A DNA stretch of 64,000 nt, from assembly GCA_037903355.1 (NCBI GenBank), contig JBAJFE010000015.1, forward strand, positions 62,001-126,000, read 5' to 3'. The position numbers and the translations under genes are program-made. Shown here piece by piece: positions 16,310 through 27,820 of this stretch (position 1 is its first letter; each line of letters starts with the position of its first letter). The notes under the pieces are model-generated. The model worked only from the letters and a program-made list of their open reading frames with translations. It was not told where the DNA came from and searched no databases. This DNA is from Trichuris trichiura (taxonomy: Eukaryota; Nematoda; Enoplea; Trichinellida; Trichuridae).

Positions 16310-16920
16310 CCGAGCCAATATATGGTTTAAAAGCCTTTCGTGGATGACTTTTGAACAAAATAAAAATGAAGCTTTTACTGCACTACCAAAACTTTGGTAT
16401 AAATGCAAAAACGTTCTTTTTCTTTTATTAAGCTTTTTTAATACTGTAAAATTTCACTCTCTTGTCGCTGTTATTGATGTTCTCAATATCACAGCTTGCC
16501 AATTTAATTTCAACTTTCAATTTGCCGCCACTTCCTTCAGCATAAGCATTCTTCCAACTAACCACGCTGCATTGAACTTTTCCGTTCTAAATAAATAAGA
16601 AATAATACTAGTTATGGCAGGAACGCAAGCTAAGCTCAGCCGAGTAGATTTTTTGAAAAACTAGTAGCAATTTGAAAAGAGCGGCTGCATTATACCACAA
16701 AAAAGGCTTGGCTGTTAGCATTTGTACCGAATAATCTTGGAAGCCAATTCAAACGAGTGGCGAAATTTCCTTAGCAATAATTAATTTTAACCTGCGCTCA
16801 TGTACAGTAAGAATTTATAAAATTTGAACGTTTTTGTAGGACAAGTAGCGCGCGAAGCTCATCACGTCAGGCTGTTTTCTTTATTAGAAAGGTTTTCCCG
16901 CGTTTCGTTGCCTTCTCTGA
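16310..16920. other. ALG5 upstream intergenic region
   Basis: AT-rich, with no coding segment I can support. It lies between two divergently oriented genes (ALG5 on the minus strand and the candidate small gene on the plus strand), so it probably contains promoters for both. No specific element recognised. Confidence 0.4.
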
Positions 16921-17740
16921 ATGCAGCCGTGGCAGCAGCAAATCGGTAAGTTCACTGGGCTTGTAGTTGCACTAGAAATAGGCACCGCTAATTTTTTTGA
17001 CGAATTTCGGCTTTTGTAAACTAAATCGACTGCTGAATGTAAGGCTTTTAACTTACGGTAGTTTTTGTTTGGTATATGCGCACTCTTTAGTGAATTGTAA
17101 TCTAGGAATGCGTAAGATGTTAAATTGACGAAATCTAACTGCCAATGACTCTCAGCTAGTTCTTATGGCCACATTAGAACTGTATTAGTTCTGCTAATGC
17201 TTAAATTTTGCTAATAATTTCACCTGATAACCGTTTAACTGATTCAGTCAGCCGGAGGTTAACATGCGTAATGATGTGAAAGTTGTTTATAATACTGTTG
17301 GCTGCTTCAAAGTTGTTCTTCCTTGATCAATAAATTAATGTTGGGCCTTGTTATTTCTTTATGCTGCGCTGTTGCGCGCTTGATTCAAATCGGTGCAACT
17401 GTTTACACAGTATGTTGATTTTCAGGTTCGCTTATCCTGTGCTTGTTTTTGAAATGTCATCAACATGAGTTAAAGAGAAGATGCGCTTTAGATAAAGGCC
17501 TTTGCTTGCAAAAATGTGCGGCAGGCATTTTGTTCATTTCGAATAACACTTGGCAGAGGGAAATTTTCTTCGCAAATACATTTTCTACTTTGTGGAAGAA
17601 GATCTGCATCTCCACAGGTTAGTCCTTTCTTATTTTATTATTTTGTTAGAGAGCAATCCTGGCATTTAAATGCCTGTCTAAGGCGCGTTCCCAAATCTGA
17701 GAGAAGGTTTAATATTTTTAAAGAGCGTACACTGCCATAG
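16921..17740 (+). CDS. candidate 58-aa protein, three exons, unassigned
   Basis: Exon 1 (16921-16945) starts with ATG preceded directly by an in-frame TGA and encodes MQPWQQQI. Exon 2 (17557-17617) continues in phase as EGNFLRKYIFYFVEEDLHLH. Exon 3 (17650-17740) gives REQSWHLNACLRRVPKSERR and ends at TAG. Intron 2 is 32 bases and intron 1 is 611, all with GT-AG borders. The product is basic at the C-terminus with an aromatic, amphipathic middle. The size and composition would suit a small mitochondrial or ribosome-associated protein, but I recognise no family. The support is the agreement of phase at two junctions. Confidence 0.38.
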
Positions 17741-18066
17741 TTCCCGGTAGAAGCTGAGTTAACCAACAAAACATAGGGTCTTCAAAACTGCCAGAGCTAA
17801 GACTTCCTAAAATCCAAAGAGATAAAGATAATTTGGTGCTGCTTCGGTTCCAGTGGTATAGCCTGCACGAGAACTCAGTGATCATTTAGAGTCCTCGCAA
17901 GTGCATTCCACTTTTCAATTTCGCAATGAAAGCATCTTTTATTAACAGAGAAACTGTACGATACGATTTCTTAACCACCATGAAGCGATGGGATAATGGC
18001 AGGCTGACTTACATTTAAAGCTGTTGACGTCAATTAGTCTTGAAAGGAAATGATTGGATGCACTAC
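17741..18066. other. short intergenic region before the GT10 gene 3' end
   Basis: About 325 bases between two convergent genes. No coding or structured RNA feature seen. Confidence 0.5.
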
Positions 18067-19239
18067 TCAGTTTTCATGCAGCTTTCTGTCTGCCATTCCT
18101 ATTTGACTGCCATAGCCAGGGTAACAATGCTTTGTTACATTATACCACGCCATTATGTCCTTGGCCGTTTTGCTAGCTGAAACGCATTCATTGTACTGTC
18201 TCATTTGTTTCAACTTCCTGCATAACTGGCAGAATCCTTTTGCATGTGACCTTTCTTCCCCAATACTTTCGTAGTGTCTCATCCATTCAAAGTATTTTAT
18301 GTAAGCTTCCGTATCATTTGCCAAACGTAACAAATAATCGGCCATCTCTTTTGGGCTGGCAAAATCGTCGGCCGCAATGAAACTGTTTTCAGGTCCAACG
18401 GGTTCGTATATTTTTCTTTTTAAAACAATTGGAATGGACACGTCAATTAAGGCGTCAAAAAATCTTCCCGTGACAAAGTCCGTACAAACGCTGTTTTCAA
18501 AGACGAAGTGAAATTTGTAGCTCTTCTGCAAGGTGCGACAATGCGGGTTGTCCCTGCTGCATTTTAGCGGGCCGCATTCGCCGTATACATCCACCGGAAA
18601 GTACTTTTGCAAATTTCTCATGTACACTTCTCTTTTGCTGGACGTGTCGCAATTGCTGACGAACCAGCAAGCCAACTTCGTTTTCTTCGCAACAATTTTT
18701 CTCAGGTCGTCCCAGAAATTTAAATTTAGTATTTTCTTTCTTGGCATCATGTATCCAAATGGCATTTGTATATCCGCATCCCTTCGATAATTCATTGTTA
18801 GCGTGTAGAAGTGTTTGCTCAATTTTCGATAAGGTTTAACAGACGTGTAGTGAGGCGATTCCATGAGAAAGAAAACGTAGTGTTGCCCGGGAAGACGCGA
18901 TAGAGGCAACTCCGAAAGAACAATACTTCTGTCGTGGAAGATGACCGCCGAACTTTGCTCAAAATAGCTTCTGTTGTGCGTTACAAAGCAATTCAATTCT
19001 GGGCAATCGCTGAATACGCTCTGATCGAAACGCGAACTGAAGTATCCGAACCACATTAGAATCGTTATGCTGTCATTGGTTCTGTTTGCGAATATGTAGG
19101 AAATATCCTTCAGCGTTGCTTGCGGGGATCGAATGTAAACTATTGCCGAAATAATAAGCAGCAGCACAAATATCGTTTGAATTTTTGGTTGCTGTAATTT
19201 CCTTATGCATATGCATCCAATCGAACCTGGCTCAGCCAT
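18067..19239 (-). CDS. GT10 alpha-1,3-fucosyltransferase-like protein with altered donor-site motif
   Basis: Uninterrupted 390-aa frame. Type II Golgi topology: short cytosolic tail, membrane anchor at about residues 20-37 (IQTIFVLLLIISAIVYI), then lumenal stem and catalytic region. GT10 marks: FFLMESPHYTS (about 123-133), MNYRRDADI, ACWFVSNCDTSSKREVY (190-206), DVYGECG, FHFVFENSVCTDFV (244-257), IPIVLKRKIYEPVGPENSFI and ADDFASPKEMADYLL. GT10 enzymes move L-fucose from GDP-fucose to GlcNAc. The C-terminal half keeps six conserved-looking cysteines. The odd point is residues 256-260, VTGRF: almost all GT10 enzymes have (Y)xTEK here, where Glu and Lys contact GDP-fucose in the Helicobacter pylori enzyme. 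Activity is therefore uncertain. Being a single exon is unlike the intron-rich neighbours and could reflect a retrocopy. Confidence 0.87.
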   Translation of the reverse strand: MAEPGSIGCICIRKLQQPKIQTIFVLLLIISAIVYIRSPQATLKDISYIFANRTNDSITILMWFGYFSSRFDQSVFSDCPELNCFVTHNRSYFEQSSAVIFHDRSIVLSELPLSRLPGQHYVFFLMESPHYTSVKPYRKLSKHFYTLTMNYRRDADIQMPFGYMMPRKKILNLNFWDDLRKIVAKKTKLACWFVSNCDTSSKREVYMRNLQKYFPVDVYGECGPLKCSRDNPHCRTLQKSYKFHFVFENSVCTDFVTGRFFDALIDVSIPIVLKRKIYEPVGPENSFIAADDFASPKEMADYLLRLANDTEAYIKYFEWMRHYESIGEERSHAKGFCQLCRKLKQMRQYNECVSASKTAKDIMAWYNVTKHCYPGYGSQIGMADRKLHEN

Positions 19240-22200
19240 TTCTCAAGTTTCCACTTTGACTGTGTAGAACAAGCGAACATACGAATCAACAATAGGGAAC
19301 TGTTGGCTACGCCATTTAAACCAGTAGTCGAATGCGATAGGTAGGGAGTTTAAAGTGCTTTGTCTTTGTTGTTTCTTTGGGCTACCTTAAGAAAGGACGC
19401 CACTTAAATTCTTGTACAACCTATTTAGTCTTTGCTTTTGGTAAAGGCGGTTTTTCAAAAATCATGCTCACAAATTCATGGCTAGTCAACGTTAGCTTGT
19501 CCAGATTCCACTGGATTTCCTACTGTGCTATGTTAGCTTCGGAAGAAGGCCAGCTGTAGATTGGACAGACTTCAAACCCTAAACTGATTGGACAGAAAAT
19601 AGTTTCAAGTCTAGAAATGGCTAGGCATTTCTATAGCAAGCGCAACCACTAAGACTTCTGTGAATTCTGTCAGCAGAGCCGTAGTACGAAGGAAATGCTT
19701 GCTTGAATGCCACTTGTAGGTCAAAGTCGTTTACTCAGCTTTCTAGCGTTCAGAGGTCGTCTATTTTGTCAGGCTCCGTTGACCTCTGTTCACTGTGCGT
19801 CTTTTACAATTCGCGGAAAAAATAACTCACCCTTTGTGAACTTCCAAGCAAAAGGTTTCCACGAAAGCACTACACGAAATCTCCGAAGGCGTCGCGTATT
19901 CCGCTCCTTAGAAGGAAATGAAGTTTTGTATGGTCGTTAGAAAATTTTAGCGGGCATAGCAGGCGCGAAATCGACTTCAACTTTAATTTTTCATGAACAG
20001 ATTTTTTCAATTCATCCAGCATTAGGTACTGAAATGATTCCCTTTTGATAATGCAGTTAAAAATTGAAATCACCGTCTAATTTGGAGTTGTGAACCTCCT
20101 TATTAACTACGCCATATGATTGGCTGAAAAGTTAATTTTAATTCTAGTTGGCCTCACCTATAGCGCGCAACTTAAGACATAGTCAATAGCGTCTTCTATG
20201 AAAGGTACTTACATTGTCTTCAAGATGATAACGTTAATTTCTCTTCCTTCCACAAAGCATCTGACTGTACAACAGCGGCAGTCCCGACTGCCGCATACTG
20301 TTTACCCTTCTGCGCTTGTAATTGGTCTCCATCGCGTCAACAGTTGTTTTCGTCTCGCACAGTAGGCAAACAATGCAAGTTGTATATGTTTATTTCTTGT
20401 AGATCACCTCCTCTTCAAGTGGTTTGCTGTAGTTTAGCTTTTGTATCTTTGGCTTTACAAAATCCCAGCTATTAACTGGTCGAAATAGCGCCAATCAATA
20501 GCGTGTACGTGTATGCTGTGTCTAACTATATCTAGGAGGTTTTCCCAATTTTGTTAAGCGTTTGCTTTCTTATTCTGAGTGAAGTTAGCAAGGTGACGCT
20601 TGCTACGATCAGCATTGCAGCTTAATCGATCGAGAAACATGTTTGTACCTTAAAACACTTCGGTTGATTGAAGTAGTGTTACATAGTTTCAACACGACGC
20701 CTCTCACGAACAGTACAGTGGTAGGTTCAGCCTGTAAATGCAAGAAAGAGACGCTGCGTTCTACTGCTGTATTAATGTACGTTTCTATGCGTTTGCAGAT
20801 TTCGAAAATCGTTCGTATTTAAGTTGAATGATCATGTCGACTTTTTAAATTCTGTTTTTCTTAATGAAACTGATTTACTTGCCATTGACATTAGTAACTT
20901 AACAAAATAAGAGTCTCGCCAACGACCGGGTAAACAATTTTCAGAAAAGGGATAGTACAGTACGTTTGCTGACAGCCTGGAACAACTGATAGGTAAATTG
21001 CTTTGAACTGATTTCCAAAAGTTCATACTTTAGGTATAAGCTCTAATTTAAGCTGTGTCAGTAGCACATATTTGTAATTAGTGTTAGTATTTCGCATAGT
21101 TGCTGTTCGTACCTGCATTTTCTTATCCTTTTCAAAAATTTGAATTTGAATTCGTATGTAAAAACGGTTATCTGCTGCCAAAAAGGCAACGGAATTTTTT
21201 ATGGCGACAAATGCGCGACAGCGTCATCGCAGTTGCACTCAACCTGAGTGAATTATTTTTAAGAAAAATGTGTGTAGCCATTTTGCAGCAAGGAATAGAT
21301 GTACCAGTAGAAATAGCTCGACATTTCTGAATCTGCAAAACGTAAAGTGGCTGCTTTAGCTTGAACCCAAAACCAGCTGCGAACAACAAATCGATGACTG
21401 CGTAACATTCTGTACCTGTTTTTGTGATATTTAAAAAGCAGAAACTTCTTGAACCAGAACTTTCCTAGTTGTCGTTGTAGCCTACAGAACACTTTAGGTT
21501 TCTTCACCGAGTCAACGTTGGCGTATGTGTAATGTTCTGTGACTGGTATTATTGCTTATCATTTGTCAGCCGCGAAGCGCAAAACTGTGCGCAGCGGTAC
21601 GGATTTTAAGCAATAACGGTAGTCACAGACCGCTACATATGCCTAAAGTTTTGCTCGCTTTTCGACTAATAAACAACTAAATCTGTCCGCTTTAGGAATT
21701 TGAAACTGCTGCCAAAACATTGTTAAATCAAACTGTTTTAGAGATGCACGGATAAGCATTAATTAACAAAGAAATAAGTTCATTTCAGTACGTGCATGCT
21801 CAACATGCGTTTGGCGTTACTTGTTAAGTACGACTTCATTATCAGAGCTCAAAGTGAACTTTCTTATCTTTTATTACGGTAAGTCGACTGGTTCTCATCT
21901 GAAAATTTTTGTGTTCCAATGCTGGCGTTCCTGTCTAAACTTGTGCGATTTGCTTGAACAGAAAAAAGTCATGCTGTTCATTTTCGTAAAATACCTGGCG
22001 CGATTGAAGTCGTGCAATCCCCTAGAACAGACTTTCCGTCAAATGACAAAATTTGCATTAGGCGCGTACGAAAAAAAGGCTGAGAAATAAAGCGTAAACT
22101 CAGGAAAACTAATTATTGCCAAAGGCTACAAATGAACGTGAGTTGAACTGCGAATACCGACATATTTTAGAATCTTGCTTTCTCTTTTCTAATAAAGAAT

Positions 22201-22297
22201 TGTTACAAAAGTGGTCTATGGTGACATTTTTGTCTTTGTTATCAAGTTTTAGCTTAACAAAAGTGACGACAGTTGTTTTTACAGTGCTTTGTAACTG
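19240..22297. other. 3-kb intergenic region
   Basis: Lies between the divergent GT10 and EIF4A3 genes. Several open frames of 60-89 codons (for example 21100-21330 and 21821-22090 on the plus strand) lack any recognisable motif. I do not support a gene here. Confidence 0.4.
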
Positions 22298-24085
22298 ATG
22301 CGCAGGTTAGTTTGGAATAGTAGTCTTACGGTAGCTAAACGATTCCGTTTATCTTCGCAATAGCTAAGACTATGGAAAGAGGCCGGTAAAAGCTTTTCAT
22401 CTTGTCTTAATCTTGTTGTTGTTTCAACCGTTTTGTTTCAGCACGGAGTATTTGAATAAAAATGAGTTTTGGTACAATGAACAAGAGGAAGACTTGAGCA
22501 ATGTGGAGTTCGAGTCGTCGGGTGATATCAAGGTCTTTGATACGTTCGAAGATATAGGTTTGCCCAAAGAACTTTTGAATGGAATATTCGCTTACGGTAA
22601 GCCGAATGAAACCATCAATTTTAATCATTAACCGTGAACTCCGTTTCAGGTTTTCACAAGCCGTCAGCCATTCAGCAGCGCGCTATTCGACCGATCATCG
22701 ATGGCCGCGATCTTGTTGCCCAGTATGCCTTTCAGAAATACTAAGTAGAATGTATATCGATGACTGCTTGTTGCAGATCGCAGTCAGGTACGGGCAAAAC
22801 CGCATCGTATACGGTTGGCCTGCTAGCTGGCTTGGACATTTCAACTCGAGAAGTTCAGGCGTTGATTTTGGGTCCTACCCGAGAATTAGCATTGCAGATT
22901 CAACGAGTATACTGCGCAAGTACGTTTTTTTAATTACGCGGACTTTCTATGCAGGTCGTTCTTGCGCTTGGTGAATACCTGAATGTTCAATGTCACGCGT
23001 GCATTGGTGGAACAAATGTGGGCGAAGACATTAGACGTCTTGATCACGGGCAACACGTCGTGGTCGGGACGCCTGGACGCGTTTTCGACATGCTTGAAAG
23101 AGGAAATCTGCGCTGTAGCAACATTAAGCTGTTCATTCTTGACGAGGCAGATGAAATGCTTAACAAAGGTGACAAAATCTACAATGTAGATGAAAGAACA
23201 GCGGACGTTTTCAGGATTCAAGCCTCAAATTTACGACATCTATCGTTTTTTGCCACCGGATGTTCAGGTTGTAATGTTTTCCGCAACTTTGCCTCACGAC
23301 GTTTTGGAAATGACCAGCACGTTTATGCGTGAACCTCTGCGCATCTTGGTGAAACGGTACTTCATTTCTTTAGTATTGTTGCTATACATGTTTGCGCGAA
23401 TTTTGCCTCTATTAGTGACGAACTGACTTTGGAAGGGATCAGCCAATACTTTGTTAGCGTAGAGCGCGAAGAGTGGAAGTTCGACACATTGTGTGACTTA
23501 TACGACTCCATCACTATTAGCCAAGCGGTTATATTTTGCAATACACGTCATAAGGTGGAATGGCTGGCAGAAAAGATGAAAGCAAGTAATTTTACGGTGT
23601 GCTGCATTCATGGTGACATGGAACAAAAGGATCGAAATCAAGTTTTGAAAGAATATCGAGATTTAAAATAGTAAGCCAATGGAATGTTCTCTAAGTTGAC
23701 ATTATTTCGCGTCAACTGTTTCAGTCGCGTACTGATATCGACTGATGTGTTCTCTCGCGGCTTGGACATCCCGCTGGTATCCTTAGTGATCAACTTTGAC
23801 CTGCCCATCAATCGTGAGACGTACATTCACAGGTATGTACTTTAAAAACTGTTATTCAAACATTTTGAAATGCTTTAATTTTAGAATTGGGCGTTCTGGT
23901 CGTTACGGAAGAAAAGGTGTCGCCATTAACTTAGTTCGACCGGAAGAAGTACGTGTGCTTCGCGACATTGAGCTGTACTACAGTGCACAAATTGACGAAA
24001 TGCCTATGAATTGTATGTTGAGCAGACGAAGCGTTTTTAAACAAACTCTTCATTGTTTTTTATTTCAGTCTCCGATTTGCTGTGA
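22298..24085 (+). CDS. EIF4A3: eIF4A3-type DEAD-box RNA helicase, 10 exons
   Basis: Core subunit of the exon junction complex, an ATP-dependent RNA clamp. Exons: 22298-22305, 22442-22596, 22650-22722, 22777-22906, 22955-23168, 23215-23356, 23416-23670, 23725-23832, 23885-24012, 24069-24085; 409 aa, against 411 in human. Motifs: [15 protein letters not shown] (Q motif), QSGTGKT (I), GPTREL (Ia, usually APTREL), TPGRVFDML (Ib), DEAD (II), SATLP (III), [13 protein letters not shown] (IV), [13 protein letters not shown] (V), [17 protein letters not shown] (VI), ending FSDLL. Residues typical of eIF4A3 and not eIF4A1/2 include [37 protein letters not shown] and [12 protein letters not shown]. The first exon is only 8 coding bases (ATGCGCAG), chosen because it restores phase and supplies the only usable ATG; the start is the least certain part. 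Confidence 0.92.
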
Positions 24086-25883
24086 CCGCGGACAATCGTT
24101 TCCACACGTTTCTGTCACTTCTTCAAATCATGAATACGAAATGTGTACTACTCTCTGCTACTCTGAAATAATGCTATAAACTCTAATATCGTCAATAGTA
24201 TTCCCACCAAACAATGTTTATGAACAGCGTAATTGACCTCTACGCTCTGCGTATTTGGACATCGAAATTTCGGGGCAGTTGCTGCTGTTGTTGGTTTTTG
24301 TAATTGTTTTCTCCGGCTGTCAGCTCTGTTTTACTGAAGCAGTAGTGGAATTTTGCTGGTAAAATGTGTTTCTTTGTTCTCTCACTTTGAAGCTACAGTT
24401 GCGTACGGTAATGTAGCTTAATTATACGTAGTATGCGTTTGAATTTTAAGAAGCTGAAAAGTAATGACAAGAATTCGCTCATATTTTTAACGGATACAGT
24501 GAAAGTTTAGGTAAGTTGCGGAACATTTTCAATAGTAAAAATTCGTAAACGCATTTTTCACAAACGAAATCATTTGTGGTCAATAAGCAATAGTGGTGAT
24601 TGCTCATTCCGGCTAATTAGGATGTATGAAGATTAATTTCAAGCTTTCCCATGTTCGGTAACTGTCGCCGCCGTGAAAGTCGATAATCTCTTCGTTGCGT
24701 GTTTTATGTACAGTATGGCTTCCGCGGCAGTCATTAGATAGACTGCAGTTATTCTTATTGTCTTGTACTTGTATGACATGAATGAAAAACCGACCTCGCG
24801 CTGAAACCACACTAAGACATTACTCTGTTGTCTTCATGCACTTGCGTTCGATGTTCTACAGTAACTGGGATCGCATCATCCTACTTATCGTTTACAGCAC
24901 ATTTGGTTTGTAGTCAAAAAGTGCAACGTTTATCAGATTCGCATTTGAATCAGTACCGTTGCACGTGCCTAAAGTTTACATGCGCAACTTGTCCGCGTTT
25001 TAACAAGTGACTTTGAGATTTTTGAAAACGGACATTATGTTGCGGTGGAAATTTTGTTAGCAAGATTAAGTGTTACTATAGGGCAAATTTTTTTATTAGT
25101 AGAATATTCACCGTCTATATAGTGAAATATATATGTCGTGCGAAACATGCCTTATAATCAAAGCCGAGGTTGGGTTCAGTTAGGTATTCAGAGGGAGGGT
25201 GAATCAGACATGTGACGATGATTTGTGACTTAGTTTTGTCTCGTTAAGTCATTCAGGAGCACATCAAACGTATGAATGAGATCCAATAGGTCATCATTGC
25301 TATGCAGGTTGTTTACTGTAACAAGTATATTAAAATTTCTATTCAGAATACGGCAGTGCAAACTTACCGGCTTGCTTTCAGTCTAATCTATCGGCGAAAT
25401 ACGTTTCGGTAAATAGTGACGTTTGTTGATTTAACTAATGTTCACGTGTTCGTTTTGTTTGTTTTGCAAAAATAATGGCTGACGAGCTACCTAATAAAAG
25501 GGTATAGTTAATGCTGGAAATTACGCAAACGAAACATTTTATTGTCGATAAATGCGCTCGAAATAAAACTTTGGTTCCACATGCCACGTTGGAAAGCTGA
25601 TACACAATGTACTCGCAGGTTCATGAACATCGGTTGTTGATCGCCAGCAAAAAGTGTTCCTTTTTCTGTGCATCTGTTTCGTCTATCTGCCTACTGCTTC
25701 GTACTGGAAGCTTTTTTGCCCAAGCAAAACCAATTCTCGATTTTCCATACCAAAAAAGTAATTTTTCCGCTTCGCATATTCACTGTGTGATGTATATAAG
25801 CAGGCCAAGAAATCTACTCTTCGTCGGTAAATTCTATTTCAGATTTATTGTCTGCGACGAATTAAAGAGACGCTGTTTCTTCC
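24086..25883. other. EIF4A3-BDP1 intergenic region
   Basis: 1.8 kb, AT-rich, between two plus-strand genes. No coding, tRNA or repeat feature that I can support. The frame at 25607-25951 (114 codons) overlaps BDP1 exon 1 in another frame and is judged non-coding. Confidence 0.45.
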
Positions 25884-27820
25884 ATGGACATACCAGGCTT
25901 AGTGGAGAAAGCGTTGAAATATTCGTGAGTCGTATTCGTTTAATTCTTTAATTGTTGTGCAGCTTTCCGCAATTACGAAAAGTTAATCAACGTTGTACGT
26001 TCGAAGATTGTTTAACTTGCTGAATAAGATGCCAGATGCTAGTAAACGGTTTTCATAAGTTCTTAATGCTCTTTTCAGGCGCGTAACTGTATCTTAAATT
26101 GGGAAGCGGAATTTTATTTTTTTAGCTCTCCCGTTGATGCAACGAAAACCGAAGAAAGCTGTGCGAAACCGCGAGAGATGACAATGGAAGAATTGGCTAT
26201 GTCATGTCCATTAAAAAAGTTGCCAATCGATGACGAAACAGAAAGTGTACAGAGGTGTGCTTGGAGTTCAGCTTCTTTGTTTAATCTTATGTATTTATCC
26301 GTTGATCGTTTAGCGAATCTATGGAGTCGCACGTTTCTACTGAGTACTTGGCTTCTGTAGCAGCTAGTAGCAGTTGAATAATTGAAATATTGGTAGGCGA
26401 TCGACCGCTGCTCCTCGAATTAAGTTGGACGATCAAGGAAGAATTATAATTGATGAAGAGTCTCTGGAAGTTGATGAAGCCGAAGCTGTTAACAAGTTGA
26501 AGCCATTAACAATGTGTTCTAAACCTGTCTTAAATTCTTGCACGTATCGGAAAAGGCTTTGGAAAAGAGGACCACCTTGGACTACAGCAGGTAAGTTTTC
26601 TTTGCTATGATCTTCCGCATCATTGTTTCTTCAATAGACAATTATAACTTTGTGTTCTGTTGCGTTTAGTCTTCCGTTTTAGAATTCTAGAATTCTACCC
26701 GTAATTATTTTAAAAAATAGTGATAAAGTACTGTAGATTGCTGTCGGCGGTGTGGTTTCCACCGCTCTCAGTTGACTGTTGCTTTGTAGCTATTAATGCA
26801 TTGTTGACTGCACAACAGATACTATATAAAAAGAGGTCTTTGTTAACAACCCTCCTTGTATTTTTCAAATGTGCTGTAGTTCTTCTGGATCTCCGCGAGC
26901 AAAGTAAATGTTAAAACAAGGGCAGCCGCACATTACAAAATGTCCTACTGTTTAAGATAAATATTTATTTCCTAAATTGAAACAAAATACCGACTTCTAT
27001 TTATATTCAGACACTGAATCTTAGCCGCCCCACTGACGTACTGTAGGTTTCCCAGCCATCTTGTTGTGTGATTATCTACGCGTATGCGTAGAAATAGAAC
27101 ATATATTTTGGCTTAGACTTAAATAAAAGCAGAAAAAATAGCTGACGCACCCGCCAGCAAGGAAACACTACTGGTACCGCCTTGCTTATCAGGAAGGAAC
27201 CTGCATTTCTCAAACGATGGGGCGGATAAGAGACAAGATTTTTATTTTCTACCTAAGACTTCCTTTAATGTTGGAGTGATATTTTTAACGTTTTAATTTT
27301 TTATTTTGAACCTAATCCTTCGATAAAATGTTTGCTTGTAGAAACGGAAAATTTCTACAAGGCGCTCTCCTACGTTGGCGCCGACTTTCAGTCGATGTTG
27401 CAATATTTTCCCAATCGATCCCGCGAGGACCTGAAACGCAAATTTATCAAAGAGGAACTTTGCAACAGAAGACGGATTGACCACGCCCTATGTACTTTTC
27501 TGGGCAATTTGTTTACGCCATTTAAAGATGCTACTTTAGCGACACCTGCGTCTGATCTTGTACCTTCGTTTGAAGAATTCGATTTAAAGAACGAAGCCGA
27601 CAGCAATGAGGCATTTGAAGTTGAAGATTCCAAGGAACCGCTTGCAGCCATTGTAGCTGAGCAAGAGGATGGTATAAGAAGAAAAATGCAACGCCATTCT
27701 AAGAGTGAAACTTCCGAAGAGGTGAGTTTGTTGTTTTTATAATCTGATACCTTTACGTTTTTATATCAGTTCTTAATTTTGGAAAACTTTCGCAAATCCG
27801 ACTTGTCGTTTAAAGTTTAA
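25884..27820 (+). CDS. BDP1: TFIIIB subunit B'' (BDP1), unusually short, 5 exons
   Basis: Third subunit of TFIIIB, which with BRF1 and TBP recruits RNA polymerase III to tRNA, 5S and U6 genes. Exons: 25884-25924, 26126-26254, 26397-26590, 27342-27721, 27770-27820; 264 aa. The signature order of BDP1 is present: PREMTMEEL (human SKMTMRDF), then RIKLDDQGRIIIDEESLEV (human DGSIILDEESLTV), then the SANT/Myb domain from about residue 118 (WTTAETENFYKALSYVGADF, MLQYFPNRSREDLKRKFIKE, RRIDHAL). Human BDP1 is about 2,600 aa and yeast about 590, so this is close to the minimal core: extended SANT plus short arms. Intron 3 is 751 bases and the last is 48. The final exon (FLILENFRK...) is chosen because the preceding GTGAGT donor and phase agree; reading through instead gives a stop at 27742. 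Confidence 0.82.
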
